Of a stretch of 64,000 nucleotides of DNA, positions 17,728 through 26,640 are shown in pieces. The notes beneath the pieces are model-generated. The model was not told the DNA's origin and searched no databases. It saw nothing but the letters and a program-made list of their open reading frames with translations. This DNA is from Actinomadura physcomitrii (GTDB lineage: Bacteria > Actinomycetota > Actinomycetes > Streptosporangiales > Streptosporangiaceae): contig NZ_WBMS02000004.1 in assembly GCF_008923205.2 (NCBI RefSeq), forward strand, positions 62,001 to 126,000. Direction: 5' to 3'. Numbering within the stretch: the stretch's first letter is position 1; each line of letters opens with the position of its first letter. Made by a program: the position numbers and the translations under genes.

Positions 17728-17890
17728 AGCACACGGCGAAACCGCTAGCGCAACGTAGGCGTGTCGTCACTGACAGCCACATCGGGCGGAAAGGTCCGTT
17801 CCGGACGACCGAACCTCGGGAATCTCCTGCGACGAAACGGGCGCAACCTGTTGAATCGGCAATGACCTGGATCCGAATCATGGAGTTGAC

Positions 17891-18922
17891 ATGGCAGTCT
17901 TCGGCGTCGACTACGCGTGGGGACGCCCCGGCGCGTCCGCGCTGAAACGCGCCGGGGCGAAGTTCGCGTGCCGCTACCTCTCGCACGACACCACCGGCAA
18001 GAACCTGACCCGCGCCGAGGCGGACGAGCTGTCGGAGGCGGGCCTGTGGCTGGTGGTGGTGTGGGAGACCACCGCGAACCGGGCGCTGGACGGCAAGGCC
18101 GCGGGAAAGGCGGACGCGCAGGCCGCCGCGGGCCAGGCCGAGGCGTGCGGCATGCCGGACGACCGGCCGATCTACTTCGCGGTCGACTGGGACGCGTCCT
18201 CATCCCAGCAGGACTCGATCAACGCCTACCTGGACGGCGCCGCGTCCGTGCTCGGCCGCGGCCGGGTCGGGCTGTACGCCGGGTACGGGCCGGTCAACCG
18301 GGCGTTCGACGCCGGGAAGATCGCCTACGGGTGGCAGACCTACGCCTGGTCCGGCGGCCGCTGGGACGCGCGCGCCCAGCTCCAGCAGTACTCCAACGAC
18401 CACACCATCAACGGCGTCGGCCTCGACTACGACCGCGCCGTCAAGGACGACTATGGGCAGTGGCGCGTCGGCGTCTCGCCCGGGGAGGACGACGAAATGC
18501 CGAGCTACGTGTCCGTCGGCACGACCAAGGAGCAGCAGCTGCCCGCCGGCCAGTGGACCAACGTCAGCTGGCAGCACGACTACGCCGACTCCGAGCACCA
18601 GCACGCCGACAGCGGCGGCCCGAGCATCCTGTGGGGCTCGGCCCGCTACGCGCTGACGGCCGCCGTCACGGTCACCGGCGTGCCCGCGGGCACGCTGATC
18701 CAGGCCCGCGCGGTCGAGGTCGACGCGAAGGACGACAGCAAGCTCACCGGCGGGCCCGTGCAGGACTACGTGTCGGCCGGCGACCAGACCCACATCGTGT
18801 ACTCGCTCGGCGCCGACACCATCGGCGACGGCTACCGGCTGCGCTTCCAGGTCGCCCAGCACGGCAACGGCGCCGCGAAGGTCGCCACCGGGGGCAGCGC
18901 CAAGGTCTTCTTCTGGCGCTGA
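17891..18922 (+). CDS. DUF1906 glycoside-hydrolase-like protein with extra C-terminal domain
   Basis: 343 residues. Residues 1-200 form a DUF1906 (Rv2525c-like) TIM barrel: FGVDYAWGRPGASALKRAG, YFAVDWDASSSQQD and LQQYSNDHTINGVGLDYDRA carry the acidic residues seen in glycoside-hydrolase-25-like folds. After a short acidic linker, residues 215-343 form a second, beta-rich module that I do not recognise. No signal peptide is visible, unlike Tat-exported Rv2525c, so export would need another route or the protein is cytoplasmic. GGAG lies six bases before the ATG. Cell-wall glycan binding or cleavage is an inference. Confidence 0.8.
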   Translation: MAVFGVDYAWGRPGASALKRAGAKFACRYLSHDTTGKNLTRAEADELSEAGLWLVVVWETTANRALDGKAAGKADAQAAAGQAEACGMPDDRPIYFAVDWDASSSQQDSINAYLDGAASVLGRGRVGLYAGYGPVNRAFDAGKIAYGWQTYAWSGGRWDARAQLQQYSNDHTINGVGLDYDRAVKDDYGQWRVGVSPGEDDEMPSYVSVGTTKEQQLPAGQWTNVSWQHDYADSEHQHADSGGPSILWGSARYALTAAVTVTGVPAGTLIQARAVEVDAKDDSKLTGGPVQDYVSAGDQTHIVYSLGADTIGDGYRLRFQVAQHGNGAAKVATGGSAKVFFWR

Positions 18923-18953
18923 AATCTTCCGGCGCCGGCACCGCGGTCCGGCG

Positions 18954-20141
18954 TCAGAAGTCGTCGTTGGTGTAGGGGGCCAGCGGGACGGCGAGCGCCG
19001 CGTCCAGGCGGGCGGCGGCGCCCGGGGTGTGCTCGGTGACGGCGCCGATGCGCACGAGCGTGCTCAGCCTCGCGCCGCCGAGGTAGGCGGCGCCGAGGTC
19101 GGCGACGCTCAGCGACAGGTCCGGCTCGCCGCCGGTGGGCGCGCAGCCGGGCGCGGCGCCGGTCGTGAGCCGCCAGCGGCCGTGGTTGGCGGGGATCCGG
19201 GCGTCCGCGACGTCCAGCACGAACACGTCGCCGGACGCCCACGACCGGGCGCGGAGCGCGGCCGGGACGTCGACGAGCCGCAGCCACAGCGCCCCGTACT
19301 CGCCGGTCACCTTCACCTGGTCGGGGTCGGCCGCCATGTGCGGCAGCAGATCGTCCACCGGCCGGGTCGGCGCCGTGATCCGCGAGGTCAGGTCGATGCC
19401 GGCGAGGAACCGCCAGAGCGCCGCCTCGACCCGCGCGTCCGCCGCGACGAGGTCCTCGAGCCGGACGATGCCGTGGCCCGTCCGGTAGATCGCGTAGCCC
19501 TCCGGGTGGACGACGACGCGCGGAGCGGTGAGCCGCTCGTCGCTCAGTTCCTCGTCGGGCAGGACGTTGCGGGACCACCATTCGCCGTCGCGCACCAGGC
19601 CGCCCGGACGGAGGGCGAGGGCGGCCTCGTGGATCGGGCCGACAATCGCGGGCGCGTCCGCGGGATCGACGAGCCGCAGCGGCCGCGGGTCGGGCTCGGT
19701 GCGCAGGGGCAGCGGGCGGGAGGTGTCGACCTCCAGCTCGACGGCCCGGTCCGCGAGGCCGAAGCCGTACCGGCCGTAGATCGCGCCCTCGGACGCCCAC
19801 AGCACCGCGACGGGACGGCCCGCGGTAGCGGCGTCGGCGTGCATCCGCTCGATCATCGCCGACAGCACGCCGCGGCGGCGGTGCGTCGGCAGCACCCCGA
19901 CCGCGGTGATCGCCGAGCAGTCGACGGTCCCGCCCGGCACGGCCAGCCGCATCGGCAGCGCGGCGAGCTGCCCCGCCCGGATTCCGCCGGACCAGGCCCC
20001 GATGCGCTCGGCGCGCCGCATCATCCAGCGCCAGCGGTCCAGGTCGCGCTCGCGGATGCGCTGGTGGAACACCAGGCCGGAGAAGTCGATCATCTCGTCC
20101 AGGGCGGTCTCGGGGACGTCCCGGATCTCCAGATCGGTCAT
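18954..20141 (-). CDS. Eis-like GNAT N-acetyltransferase
   Basis: 395 residues, matching the length of the Eis family (tandem GNAT domains plus a sterol-carrier-like C-terminal domain). The acetyl-CoA loop VGVLPTHRRRGVLSAMIERM is near residues 83-102. The protein ends in ...TNDDF; in the mycobacterial family the terminal Phe carboxylate acts as catalytic base, and that Phe is conserved here. Known members multi-acetylate aminoglycosides and lysines. ATG at 20141 opens the reading frame with the usual DLEIRDV start. It stands alone, converging on the DUF1906 gene and 67 bp upstream of nothing on its strand. Confidence 0.88.
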   Translation of the reverse strand: MTDLEIRDVPETALDEMIDFSGLVFHQRIRERDLDRWRWMMRRAERIGAWSGGIRAGQLAALPMRLAVPGGTVDCSAITAVGVLPTHRRRGVLSAMIERMHADAATAGRPVAVLWASEGAIYGRYGFGLADRAVELEVDTSRPLPLRTEPDPRPLRLVDPADAPAIVGPIHEAALALRPGGLVRDGEWWSRNVLPDEELSDERLTAPRVVVHPEGYAIYRTGHGIVRLEDLVAADARVEAALWRFLAGIDLTSRITAPTRPVDDLLPHMAADPDQVKVTGEYGALWLRLVDVPAALRARSWASGDVFVLDVADARIPANHGRWRLTTGAAPGCAPTGGEPDLSLSVADLGAAYLGGARLSTLVRIGAVTEHTPGAAARLDAALAVPLAPYTNDDF

Positions 20142-20208
20142 GTACCCACGGTAACCAGCGCCCGCAACCGGTTTTCGGGCCGCCGCCCGCCCCCGGCGCG
20201 GCGTCCGG

Positions 20209-21621
20209 TCAGCCCCTGACCAGCGTCGCGAGGCACTCCACGTGCTGGGTCATCGGGAACGCGTCGAAGGCGCGCAGGGTCTCCAGCGTCCAGCCGCGCT
20301 CGCCGAAGTAGCCGAGGTCGCGGGCCAGCGTCGCGGGGTCGCAGGACACGTAGGCGATCTTGCGGCCGGCGAGCCGGGTGACGTGCTCGACGACGTCGCG
20401 GCCCGCGCCGGTGCGGGGCGGGTCGAGGACGACGACGTCCGCGCGGCGGACCCGGGACGCGCCCTGATGGTGGCCGCTCCCGCGCTTGTTCTGCGCCTTC
20501 CCGCCGCCGGAGGCGCCGCCGCCGGACGCCCGGCCGAACTCCAGCTCGGCGACGACCTCCTCGACGGCGCCGCGCTCGATCGAGACGTTCTTCAGGTCCC
20601 GCAGGTTGAAGCGGGCGTCCCGGACGGCCTGCCCGTCGGACTCGACGCCGACGACGAGGCCGTCCGGGCCGATCCGGTCGGCGAGGACGCCGGCGAACAG
20701 GCCGACGCCGCAGTACAGGTCGAGGGCGATGTCGCCCGGCTTCGGCTCGAGCGCGTCCAGCACGGCGTCGGCGAGCAGCTGCGCGGCGCCCGGGTGGACC
20801 TGCCAGAACCCGCTGCCGCTGACCTGGAACATCCGCCCGGAGACGCTCTCGCGGACGTACGGGAGGTTCGCGCCCGGCTCCGGCTTGCCGCGCACCAGCC
20901 GGACGGGCACGTCCAGCCGGGGCACGCGGATCTTGCGGCGGTCGCGGCCGCGCAGCACCACGAGCCGGTCGCCGGTGGCGGCGGACACGATGCCCTCGAC
21001 GCCGGACGCGCCGGGCCAGCGCTTGCGCTCGATGCCCATGAGCTCGACGCCCGGGTGCGCGATCAGGCACTCGTCGACCGGCTCGATGTCGTGCGAGCGG
21101 TGCCGGCGCAGCCCGACCGCGCCGCCGTCGACGGAGAACTGGACGCGGGTGCGCCAGCCGAGGCCCGGCGGCGGCACCACGTCGCCGTCGACGGGGTAGG
21201 GGACCTCCTCGACGACGACCGTGCGGGTGATCCCGGCGAGCCGGCTCAGCTGCTCCTCGACGACGGCGGCCTTGAGGGCGCGCTGCGCGGGCAGCGAGGC
21301 GTGCTGCCAGTCGCAGCCGCCGCAGCGGCCGGGGCCGGCGAACGGGCAGGGCGGCTCGACCCGGTCCGGGGACGCTTCGATGATCTCCACGGCGTCGGCG
21401 CGCAGGAAGTTCTTGGTGCGGTCGGTGACCCGGGCCCGCACCCGCTCGCCGGGCAGGGCGTGCCGCACGAACACGACGCGGCCCTCGTGCCGGGCCACGC
21501 AGAACCCCCCGTTGGCGACGTTGCCGATCTCCAGTTCGAGCATCTCGGGGACGCCCGGTTCCGAGCCGGTGCCTCGCGAGGGGGACCCGCCCCCCGGGCC
21601 GACTCCGTCGGTATTACTCAC
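20209..21621 (-). CDS. TRAM-domain class I SAM RNA methyltransferase (TrmA/RumA-like)
   Basis: 470 residues. Order: TRAM RNA-binding domain (LELEIGNVANGGFCVARHEG), a 4Fe-4S-type cysteine cluster (CPF...CGGCDWQH and DECLIAHP), a SAM methyltransferase core (DIALDLYCGVGLFAGVLADR) and the catalytic nucleophile in YVSCDPATLARDL. It is predicted to make 5-methyluridine in rRNA or tRNA. A Gly/Lys-rich insertion sits before VVVLDPPRTG. Start is uncertain: the GTG at 21621 overlaps the upstream permease stop by 8 bp, while the ATG at 21543 begins exactly at the TRAM domain. This gene-permease order matches Rv2689c-Rv2690c. Confidence 0.9.
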   Translation of the reverse strand: MSNTDGVGPGGGSPSRGTGSEPGVPEMLELEIGNVANGGFCVARHEGRVVFVRHALPGERVRARVTDRTKNFLRADAVEIIEASPDRVEPPCPFAGPGRCGGCDWQHASLPAQRALKAAVVEEQLSRLAGITRTVVVEEVPYPVDGDVVPPPGLGWRTRVQFSVDGGAVGLRRHRSHDIEPVDECLIAHPGVELMGIERKRWPGASGVEGIVSAATGDRLVVLRGRDRRKIRVPRLDVPVRLVRGKPEPGANLPYVRESVSGRMFQVSGSGFWQVHPGAAQLLADAVLDALEPKPGDIALDLYCGVGLFAGVLADRIGPDGLVVGVESDGQAVRDARFNLRDLKNVSIERGAVEEVVAELEFGRASGGGASGGGKAQNKRGSGHHQGASRVRRADVVVLDPPRTGAGRDVVEHVTRLAGRKIAYVSCDPATLARDLGYFGERGWTLETLRAFDAFPMTQHVECLATLVRG

Positions 21622-23647
21622 GGTCCGAAACACTACCGCCGGACGGCCGCGCTTCGACCCGCGGCGGCCGCCGGGACGCGCCCGGTCCCGGCGGCTCCAG
21701 CCGGCCCTTCAGCCGGTCGGAGGAGTGCAGCTGCCAGGCGACGCTGGTGACCATGACGCCGGGCTGGAACAGCAGCCGGCCCTTCAGCCGCAGCGCGCTC
21801 TGGTTGTGCAGCAGCTGCTCCCACCAGTGGCCGACGACGTACTCGGGGATGAACACGGTGACGACGTCGCGGGGGCTGCGCCGCCGGACGCTCTTGACGT
21901 AGGCGAGAACGGGCCGGGTGATCTCCCGGTACGGGGAGTCGAGGATCTTCAGCGGGACCGGCATGTCCAGGGCGTCCCACTCCTGCTGGAGCCGGGCGGA
22001 CTCCTCGGCGTCCACCGCGACCGTGACGGCCTCCAGTGAGGACGGGCGGGTCGCGCGGGCGTACGCCAGCGCCCGCAGCGTCGGCTTGTGGATCTTGGAG
22101 ACCAGGACGATGGCGTGGTTGCGGGCGGGCAGCGCCACGTCCTCGCCGGAGGGCACCAGCTCCTCGGCGACCCGGTCGTAGTGCCGGCGGATCGCCCGCA
22201 TCAGCAGGAACAGCAGCGGCATCGCGATGCAGACGATGTAGGCGCCGAGCAGGAACTTGGTGAGCAGCACGACGACGAGGACGATGCCGGTGAGGGTGGC
22301 GCCGAACGCGTTGATGGTGCGGGAGGTGCCCATCCGGCGCCGCTGCGCCGGGTCGGTCTCGGTGGCGAGCAGCCGGTTCCAGTGCCGGACCATGCCGACC
22401 TGGCTGACGGTGAACGAGACGAACACGCCGACGGTGTACAGCGGGATCAGCCGGCTGACGGACGCGTCGTAGGCGTAGATCAGCAGGCCGGCCATGGTGG
22501 CGAGGATGATGATGCCGTTGCTGAACGCGAGCCGGTCGCCGCGGGTGTGCAGCTGGCGGGGCAGGTAGCGGTTCTGCGCGAGCACCGACGCCAGCACCGG
22601 GAACCCGTTGAAGGCGGTGTTGGCGGCGAGGAACAGGATCAGCGCGGTCATGGTGGTGACCAGCCCGAACCCGACCTCGAAGTTGCTGAACACGGTGTGC
22701 GCGACCTGCGCGATCACCGGGTCGGCGTCGGTGACCTCCTTGCCGGTCGCCGGGTTGATCAGGTGGCTGCCCTGGTCCGGGGAGGCGAACTTGGCGTGCG
22801 TGATGTAGGCGAACGCGGTCACCCCGCCGAACATCGTCATCGCGACGATCCCGAGCGCCAGCAGCGTCTTGGCGGCGTTCTCGCCCTTGGGCTTGCGGAA
22901 CGCGGGCACGCCGTTGCTGATCGCCTCGACGCCGGTCAGCGCGGCACAGCCGGACGAGAAGGCTCTGAGCAGCAGGAACACCAGCGCGAACCCGGCGACG
23001 CCGGTCTCGTCCCCATGGATCTGGTAGTGCGCGGTCTCCGCGTCCAGGTGCGTGCCGAGCACCAGCCGGCCGAGGCCCCACAGCAGCATGACGACGATGG
23101 AGAACATGAACAGGTAGGTCGGGATCGCGAAGGCGACCCCGGCCTCCTTGAGGCCGCGCAGGTTCCCGATGGTGAGCAGCACGACGATGCCGATGGCGAC
23201 GGCCACCTCGTGCGGCTGCATGAACTTCAGCAGGGCGCCGAGGTTCTCCACCCCGGACGACACCGAGACCGCGACGGTCATGACGTAGTCGACGAGCAGG
23301 GCGCTGGCGACGACCACGCCCCAGTTCCCGCCGAGGTTGGTGGTGGCGACCTCGAAGTCGCCGCCGCCGCTCTGGTAGGCGCGGACGTTCTGCCGGTACG
23401 ACGCGACGACGGTCAGCAGGATCACCACCACGGCGGCGGCGACCCAGGGGGTGTAGTGGTAGGTCACGAGACCCGCGGCTGCGAGCGCGAGCAGGATCTC
23501 CTGGGGGGCGTACGCCACGGAGGACAGGGCGTCGCTGGCGAAGATCGGCAATGCGACCCTCTTCTTCAGCAGCTGTTCGTGCTGCTGGGCGCTGCTGAGG
23601 GCGCGGCCCAGGATGAGCCGCTTCGCAAGGTCCGGAACCTTTGACAC
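21614..23647 (-). CDS. APC-superfamily amino acid/potassium permease
   Basis: 677 residues, with about 12 membrane helices in residues 40-480 and a soluble C-terminal domain of some 190 residues. Typical segments are LPIFASDALSSVAYAPQEIL, YPSGGGD-like YQSGGGDFEVATTNLGG and NLRGLKEAGVAFAIPTY. The GTG at 23647 (VSKVPDLAKRLILGRAL) fits the N-terminus of actinobacterial homologues; a longer reading frame upstream is Pro/Gly-rich and unsupported. It is divergent from ceoB, as in Mycobacterium, where the TrkA proteins may gate this type of permease. The ion or amino acid carried is not established. Confidence 0.9.
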   Translation of the reverse strand: MSKVPDLAKRLILGRALSSAQQHEQLLKKRVALPIFASDALSSVAYAPQEILLALAAAGLVTYHYTPWVAAAVVVILLTVVASYRQNVRAYQSGGGDFEVATTNLGGNWGVVVASALLVDYVMTVAVSVSSGVENLGALLKFMQPHEVAVAIGIVVLLTIGNLRGLKEAGVAFAIPTYLFMFSIVVMLLWGLGRLVLGTHLDAETAHYQIHGDETGVAGFALVFLLLRAFSSGCAALTGVEAISNGVPAFRKPKGENAAKTLLALGIVAMTMFGGVTAFAYITHAKFASPDQGSHLINPATGKEVTDADPVIAQVAHTVFSNFEVGFGLVTTMTALILFLAANTAFNGFPVLASVLAQNRYLPRQLHTRGDRLAFSNGIIILATMAGLLIYAYDASVSRLIPLYTVGVFVSFTVSQVGMVRHWNRLLATETDPAQRRRMGTSRTINAFGATLTGIVLVVVLLTKFLLGAYIVCIAMPLLFLLMRAIRRHYDRVAEELVPSGEDVALPARNHAIVLVSKIHKPTLRALAYARATRPSSLEAVTVAVDAEESARLQQEWDALDMPVPLKILDSPYREITRPVLAYVKSVRRRSPRDVVTVFIPEYVVGHWWEQLLHNQSALRLKGRLLFQPGVMVTSVAWQLHSSDRLKGRLEPPGPGASRRPPRVEARPSGGSVSDRE

Positions 23648-23870
23648 GGAAGGAGAGCCTAGCCCGTCCGCCAGGTGGCCCTTCGCGGCCCCTCGTCCGG
23701 GCGGCCGGGTAGTGCTCGCCTGGGCGGATGTGTAGTTTTGCAGCCCGGCAGGGATCATTCAGAGAAGCGATCCTCGGGTGCAGCACGGCGTCGGCGGACC
23801 GGCGGCGGATGCCGTGCACGGCGCGGGGGGTACAGGGGGGACGTCCCCCTGGACGGAAGAAGGAACGGCC

Positions 23871-24536
23871 GTGCATATCGTGATCATGGGCTGCGGGCGG
23901 GTCGGGTCGACGCTCGCCCACATCCTCGAGGACAAGGGCCATACCGTGGCCATCATCGACCAGAGCCCGGAGGCGTTCCGCCGGCTGCGCAGCGGCTTCA
24001 AGGGCCGGCGCATCACCGGGTTCGGGTTCGACCGCGATGTGATCGTCGAGGCGGGCATCGAGAGCGCGGACGCGTTCGTGGCCGTCAGCAGCGGCGACAA
24101 CTCCAACATCATCTCGGCGCGGGTGGCCCGCGAGACGTTCGGCGTCGACAACGTGGTGGCCCGGATCTACGACCCCCGCCGCGCCGAGGTGTACCAGCGG
24201 CTCGGCATCCCCACGGTGGCGACGGTCCGCTGGACGGCCGACCAGATCCTGCGCCGGCTGCTGCCCGAGGGCGCGGAGCCGCTGTGGCGCGACCCGACCG
24301 GCGCGGTGCTGCTCGCGGAGCTGGACTCCGGGCACCTGTGGGTCGGCGAGAAGGTCGGCGCGCTGGAGGAGCACGCGGACTGCCGGGTGGCGTTCCTGTC
24401 CCGGATGGGCGAGGCGCTCGTCCCGGAGCGCAACACGGTGATCCAGGACGGCGACATCGTGCACATCATCGCGCGCGCCGACGAGGTCGAGCGGATCAAC
24501 GCCGCCGTCGCGGCGCGGAACGAGGAGGGCGCCTGA
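23871..24536 (+). CDS. ceoB: TrkA-type K+ uptake regulator CeoB
   Basis: 221 residues. A Rossmann RCK-N domain (MGCGRVGSTLAHILEDKGHT, then acidic D at the end of strand 2, IIDQSPEAFRRL) binds NAD(H), and an RCK-C domain follows (about 140-215). The GTG at 23871 has AAGGA six bases upstream and gives the family length; the longer open frame upstream is low-complexity. It overlaps ceoC by one base. CeoB/CeoC pairs are the cytoplasmic gating subunits of Trk-like potassium uptake; no TrkH is in the window, so the adjacent APC permease is the candidate partner. Confidence 0.93.
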   Translation: MHIVIMGCGRVGSTLAHILEDKGHTVAIIDQSPEAFRRLRSGFKGRRITGFGFDRDVIVEAGIESADAFVAVSSGDNSNIISARVARETFGVDNVVARIYDPRRAEVYQRLGIPTVATVRWTADQILRRLLPEGAEPLWRDPTGAVLLAELDSGHLWVGEKVGALEEHADCRVAFLSRMGEALVPERNTVIQDGDIVHIIARADEVERINAAVAARNEEGA

Positions 24537-25195
24537 TGCGGGTCGCGATCGCCGGGGCCGGCGCGGTGGGCCGCTCCATCGCCCAGGAGCTGCTGGAGAA
24601 CGGCCACGAGGTGCTCCTGATCGACAAGAGCCCGAAGGCCATCAAGGTGGAGATGGTGCCGCGCGCGGAGTGGCTGCTCGCCGACGCGTGCGAGATCTCC
24701 GCGCTGGACGACGCGGCGCTGGAGCGCTGCCAGGTGGTGGTCGCCTCGTCCGGCGACGACAAGGTCAACCTGGTGGTGTCGCTGCTCGCCAAGACCGAGT
24801 ACGGGGTGCCGCGGGTGGTGGCGCGGATCAACCACCCGAACAACGAGTGGCTGTTCAACGAGTCGTGGGGGGTGGACGTCGCGGTGTCCACGCCGCGGCT
24901 GCTGTCGGCGCTGGTGGAGGAGGCCGTCAGCGTCGGCGACCTGGTCCGGTTGATGACGTTCCGGCAGGGCGAGGCGAACCTGGTGGAGCTGACGCTGCCG
25001 GACAACGCGCCGCTCGGCGGCGAGCGGGTCGGGTCGGTGAGCTGGCCGCGCGACACGGCACTGGTGGCGATCCTGCGGGAGGGCCGGGTGCTGGTGCCGA
25101 CGCCGGACGACACCCTGGAGCCGGGCGACGAGCTGCTGTTCGTCGCGAGCCAGGACGTGGAGGACGAGCTGGCGGAGCTGCTCGGCGGCCGGTAG
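24536..25195 (+). CDS. ceoC: TrkA-type K+ uptake regulator CeoC
   Basis: 219 residues, paralogue of the preceding gene. RCK-N begins RVAIAGAGAVGRSIAQELLE and RCK-C ends with TLEPGDELLFVASQDVED. Its ATG shares the last base of the ceoB stop (TGATG), so the two are translationally coupled. Two RCK proteins assembling as a mixed ring with one permease is the expected arrangement. A GC hairpin follows the stop. Confidence 0.93.
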   Translation: MRVAIAGAGAVGRSIAQELLENGHEVLLIDKSPKAIKVEMVPRAEWLLADACEISALDDAALERCQVVVASSGDDKVNLVVSLLAKTEYGVPRVVARINHPNNEWLFNESWGVDVAVSTPRLLSALVEEAVSVGDLVRLMTFRQGEANLVELTLPDNAPLGGERVGSVSWPRDTALVAILREGRVLVPTPDDTLEPGDELLFVASQDVEDELAELLGGR

Positions 25196-25206
25196 GGCGC
25201 GGGCAT

Positions 25207-25236
25207 GCGGGGGCGGGCCGGGCGGCAGGCCCCCGC
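25207..25236. terminator. Hairpin between ceoC and DUF3159 genes
   Basis: GCGGGGGC (25207-25214) and GCCCCCGC (25229-25236) form a perfect 8-bp stem with a 14-base loop in the 59-bp gap between convergent genes. Confidence 0.55.
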
Positions 25237-25254
25237 ACCCGCGTTCAGGCGGGG

Positions 25255-26019
25255 TCAGGCGCGGCCGGGTCCGCCGTCGCCGTCGGCGGGCAGCGGGGTG
25301 CGGCCGCGGGCGAGCAGCCACACCATGGTGGCGAGCGCGGCGACCTGCAGCGGCCAGCCCATCACGATCTTGGCGGGGCCGAGCAGCCCGCTCTGGTCGC
25401 CGGACGCGAGGTAGATCGGGTACTGGACGGCGACCCGCAGCGCGCACGGCAGCACCAGCAGCCAGGTCAGCCGGGAGCAGAGCTTCACGATGCCGGGGTC
25501 GGACCGCCAGGCGGTCGGGTCGCCGGTGACGGAGCCGATGATGAAGCCGACGAGCGGCCAGCGCACCGCGATCGAGAAGATCATCGCGGCGGCGTAGCCG
25601 GCGTTCAGCATGATGCCGGGCAGGAACGCGTCCTCGGCCTTGCCGGAGCGCAGCGCGAAGAACGCCGCGATCGCGATGCCGACGAGGCTGTTCAGCACGA
25701 ACTGGACGCTGGTGCGCTGCGCGATCCGGAGCACGAGCAGCACCACCGCCGCGCCGATCCCGACGCCGACGGACAGCTTGATGTCCTTGGATGCCACGTA
25801 GGTCGCGGTGAAGCCGAGGGTGGGGACGGCGGCCTCGATCATGCCGCGGACGCCGCCGAGCGCCTTGCTGAGCTGGGCGCGGACGGCCGCCTCGACGGTG
25901 TCGTGGGCGTCACCGGTGCCGACGCGCGCGGGCGCCGGGCCTCCGGGCGCGGTGTCCCCGGGCGCCGCCGCGGTGGCGCCTGTGGAGGCCGCCGTCTCTG
26001 TCGCTTCCCGTTCGCTCAC
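25255..26019 (-). CDS. DUF3159 membrane protein
   Basis: 254 residues with about six hydrophobic helices after an Ala/Thr/Pro-rich N-terminal 60 residues. LSKALGGVRGMIEAAVPTLGF and RWPLVGFIIGSVTGDPTAWR are hallmark DUF3159 segments (Rv2693c-like; distantly related to intracellular septation/YciB-type proteins). It is 58 bp downstream of the OB-fold gene on the same strand, the conserved actinobacterial pairing. Function unknown. Confidence 0.88.
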   Translation of the reverse strand: MSEREATETAASTGATAAAPGDTAPGGPAPARVGTGDAHDTVEAAVRAQLSKALGGVRGMIEAAVPTLGFTATYVASKDIKLSVGVGIGAAVVLLVLRIAQRTSVQFVLNSLVGIAIAAFFALRSGKAEDAFLPGIMLNAGYAAAMIFSIAVRWPLVGFIIGSVTGDPTAWRSDPGIVKLCSRLTWLLVLPCALRVAVQYPIYLASGDQSGLLGPAKIVMGWPLQVAALATMVWLLARGRTPLPADGDGGPGRA

Positions 26020-26077
26020 ATCGCACTCCAGGCCGTATCGCCGCGGGGACGCTCCCCCGGCGCCGCGGCGGGCGGGA

Positions 26078-26500
26078 TCAGGAACCGCCGCGCAGTTCGT
26101 ACCGCGGGTTGAACATGACCTTGCGCCCGTCCTGCACGCTGACCAGGCCCTCGGCGCGCAGCCGGCGGCCCGGGTCGATGCCGGCGATCCGCCGCCGGCC
26201 GAGCCAGACCAGGTTGATCACGTCGGTGCCGTCGTAGAGCTCGGCCTCCAGCGCGGGAGCGCCGCCCCGGGGCCGGAGGGTCACCGTACGCAGCGTACCC
26301 GCCACGCAGTGCCGCTTGCGCGCCGAACATGCGGTGATGGGGGTGGCGCCCTCGTCGCCGCTCGTCTTCTGCAGCTCCTCGGCTTCGAGTTCGGCCTTGC
26401 TCGACGCCATGCGCCGCAGGAAGCGCCGCAGGCCGCCCTTGCCCCGTTCCGGCGGAGCCGGGTCGGGCTCCGGGGAAGTGCGGGGCGAAACCTCGTCCAT
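26078..26500 (-). CDS. OB-fold nucleic-acid-binding protein (Rv2694c-like)
   Basis: 140 residues. The C-terminal 90 residues form an OB fold: ACSARKRHCVAGTLRTVTL, LEAELYDGTDVINLVWLGRR and VMFNPRYEL match the actinobacterial family. The N-terminal 45 residues are charged and Pro-rich, longer than in mycobacteria, so translation from the internal ATG (residue 31) is possible. The sequence upstream (26501-26640) contains the poly-G/poly-C tract, so the real promoter may be misassembled. The gene heads the OB-DUF3159 unit. Confidence 0.85.
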   Translation of the reverse strand: MDEVSPRTSPEPDPAPPERGKGGLRRFLRRMASSKAELEAEELQKTSGDEGATPITACSARKRHCVAGTLRTVTLRPRGGAPALEAELYDGTDVINLVWLGRRRIAGIDPGRRLRAEGLVSVQDGRKVMFNPRYELRGGS

Positions 26501-26531
26501 AAGTGAAAGCGTATGGCATCACGGTGCGAAT

Positions 26532-26639
26532 CGGGCCCCCGCGTGCGGCGGGGGGGGCCGCGGGGGGGGGGGCGGGGGGGGGGGGGGGCGCGCGCGGCCC
26601 CCCCCCCCCCCCCCCCCCCCCCCACGGGGATGGGGCCCG
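26532..26639. repeat. Poly-G / poly-C tract inside a long inverted repeat
   Basis: G runs of 8 (26550-26557), 11 (26562-26572) and 15 (26574-26588) are followed by a run of 26 C (26598-26623). Outer arms CGGGCCCC (26532-26539) and GGGGCCCG (26632-26639) make the whole 108 bases self-complementary. The permease stop lies two bases beyond, so an authentic terminator hairpin may underlie it. Homopolymers this long are exceptional even in high-GC genomes, and the G-then-C order is what results when two contig ends with poly-G read tails are joined. See the finding. Confidence 0.9.
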
Positions 26640-26640
26640 G

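Noticed and set aside
23648..24464. Minus-strand open frame across ceoB and the permease start
   Set aside because: Antisense to ceoB and low-complexity; no recognisable domain.
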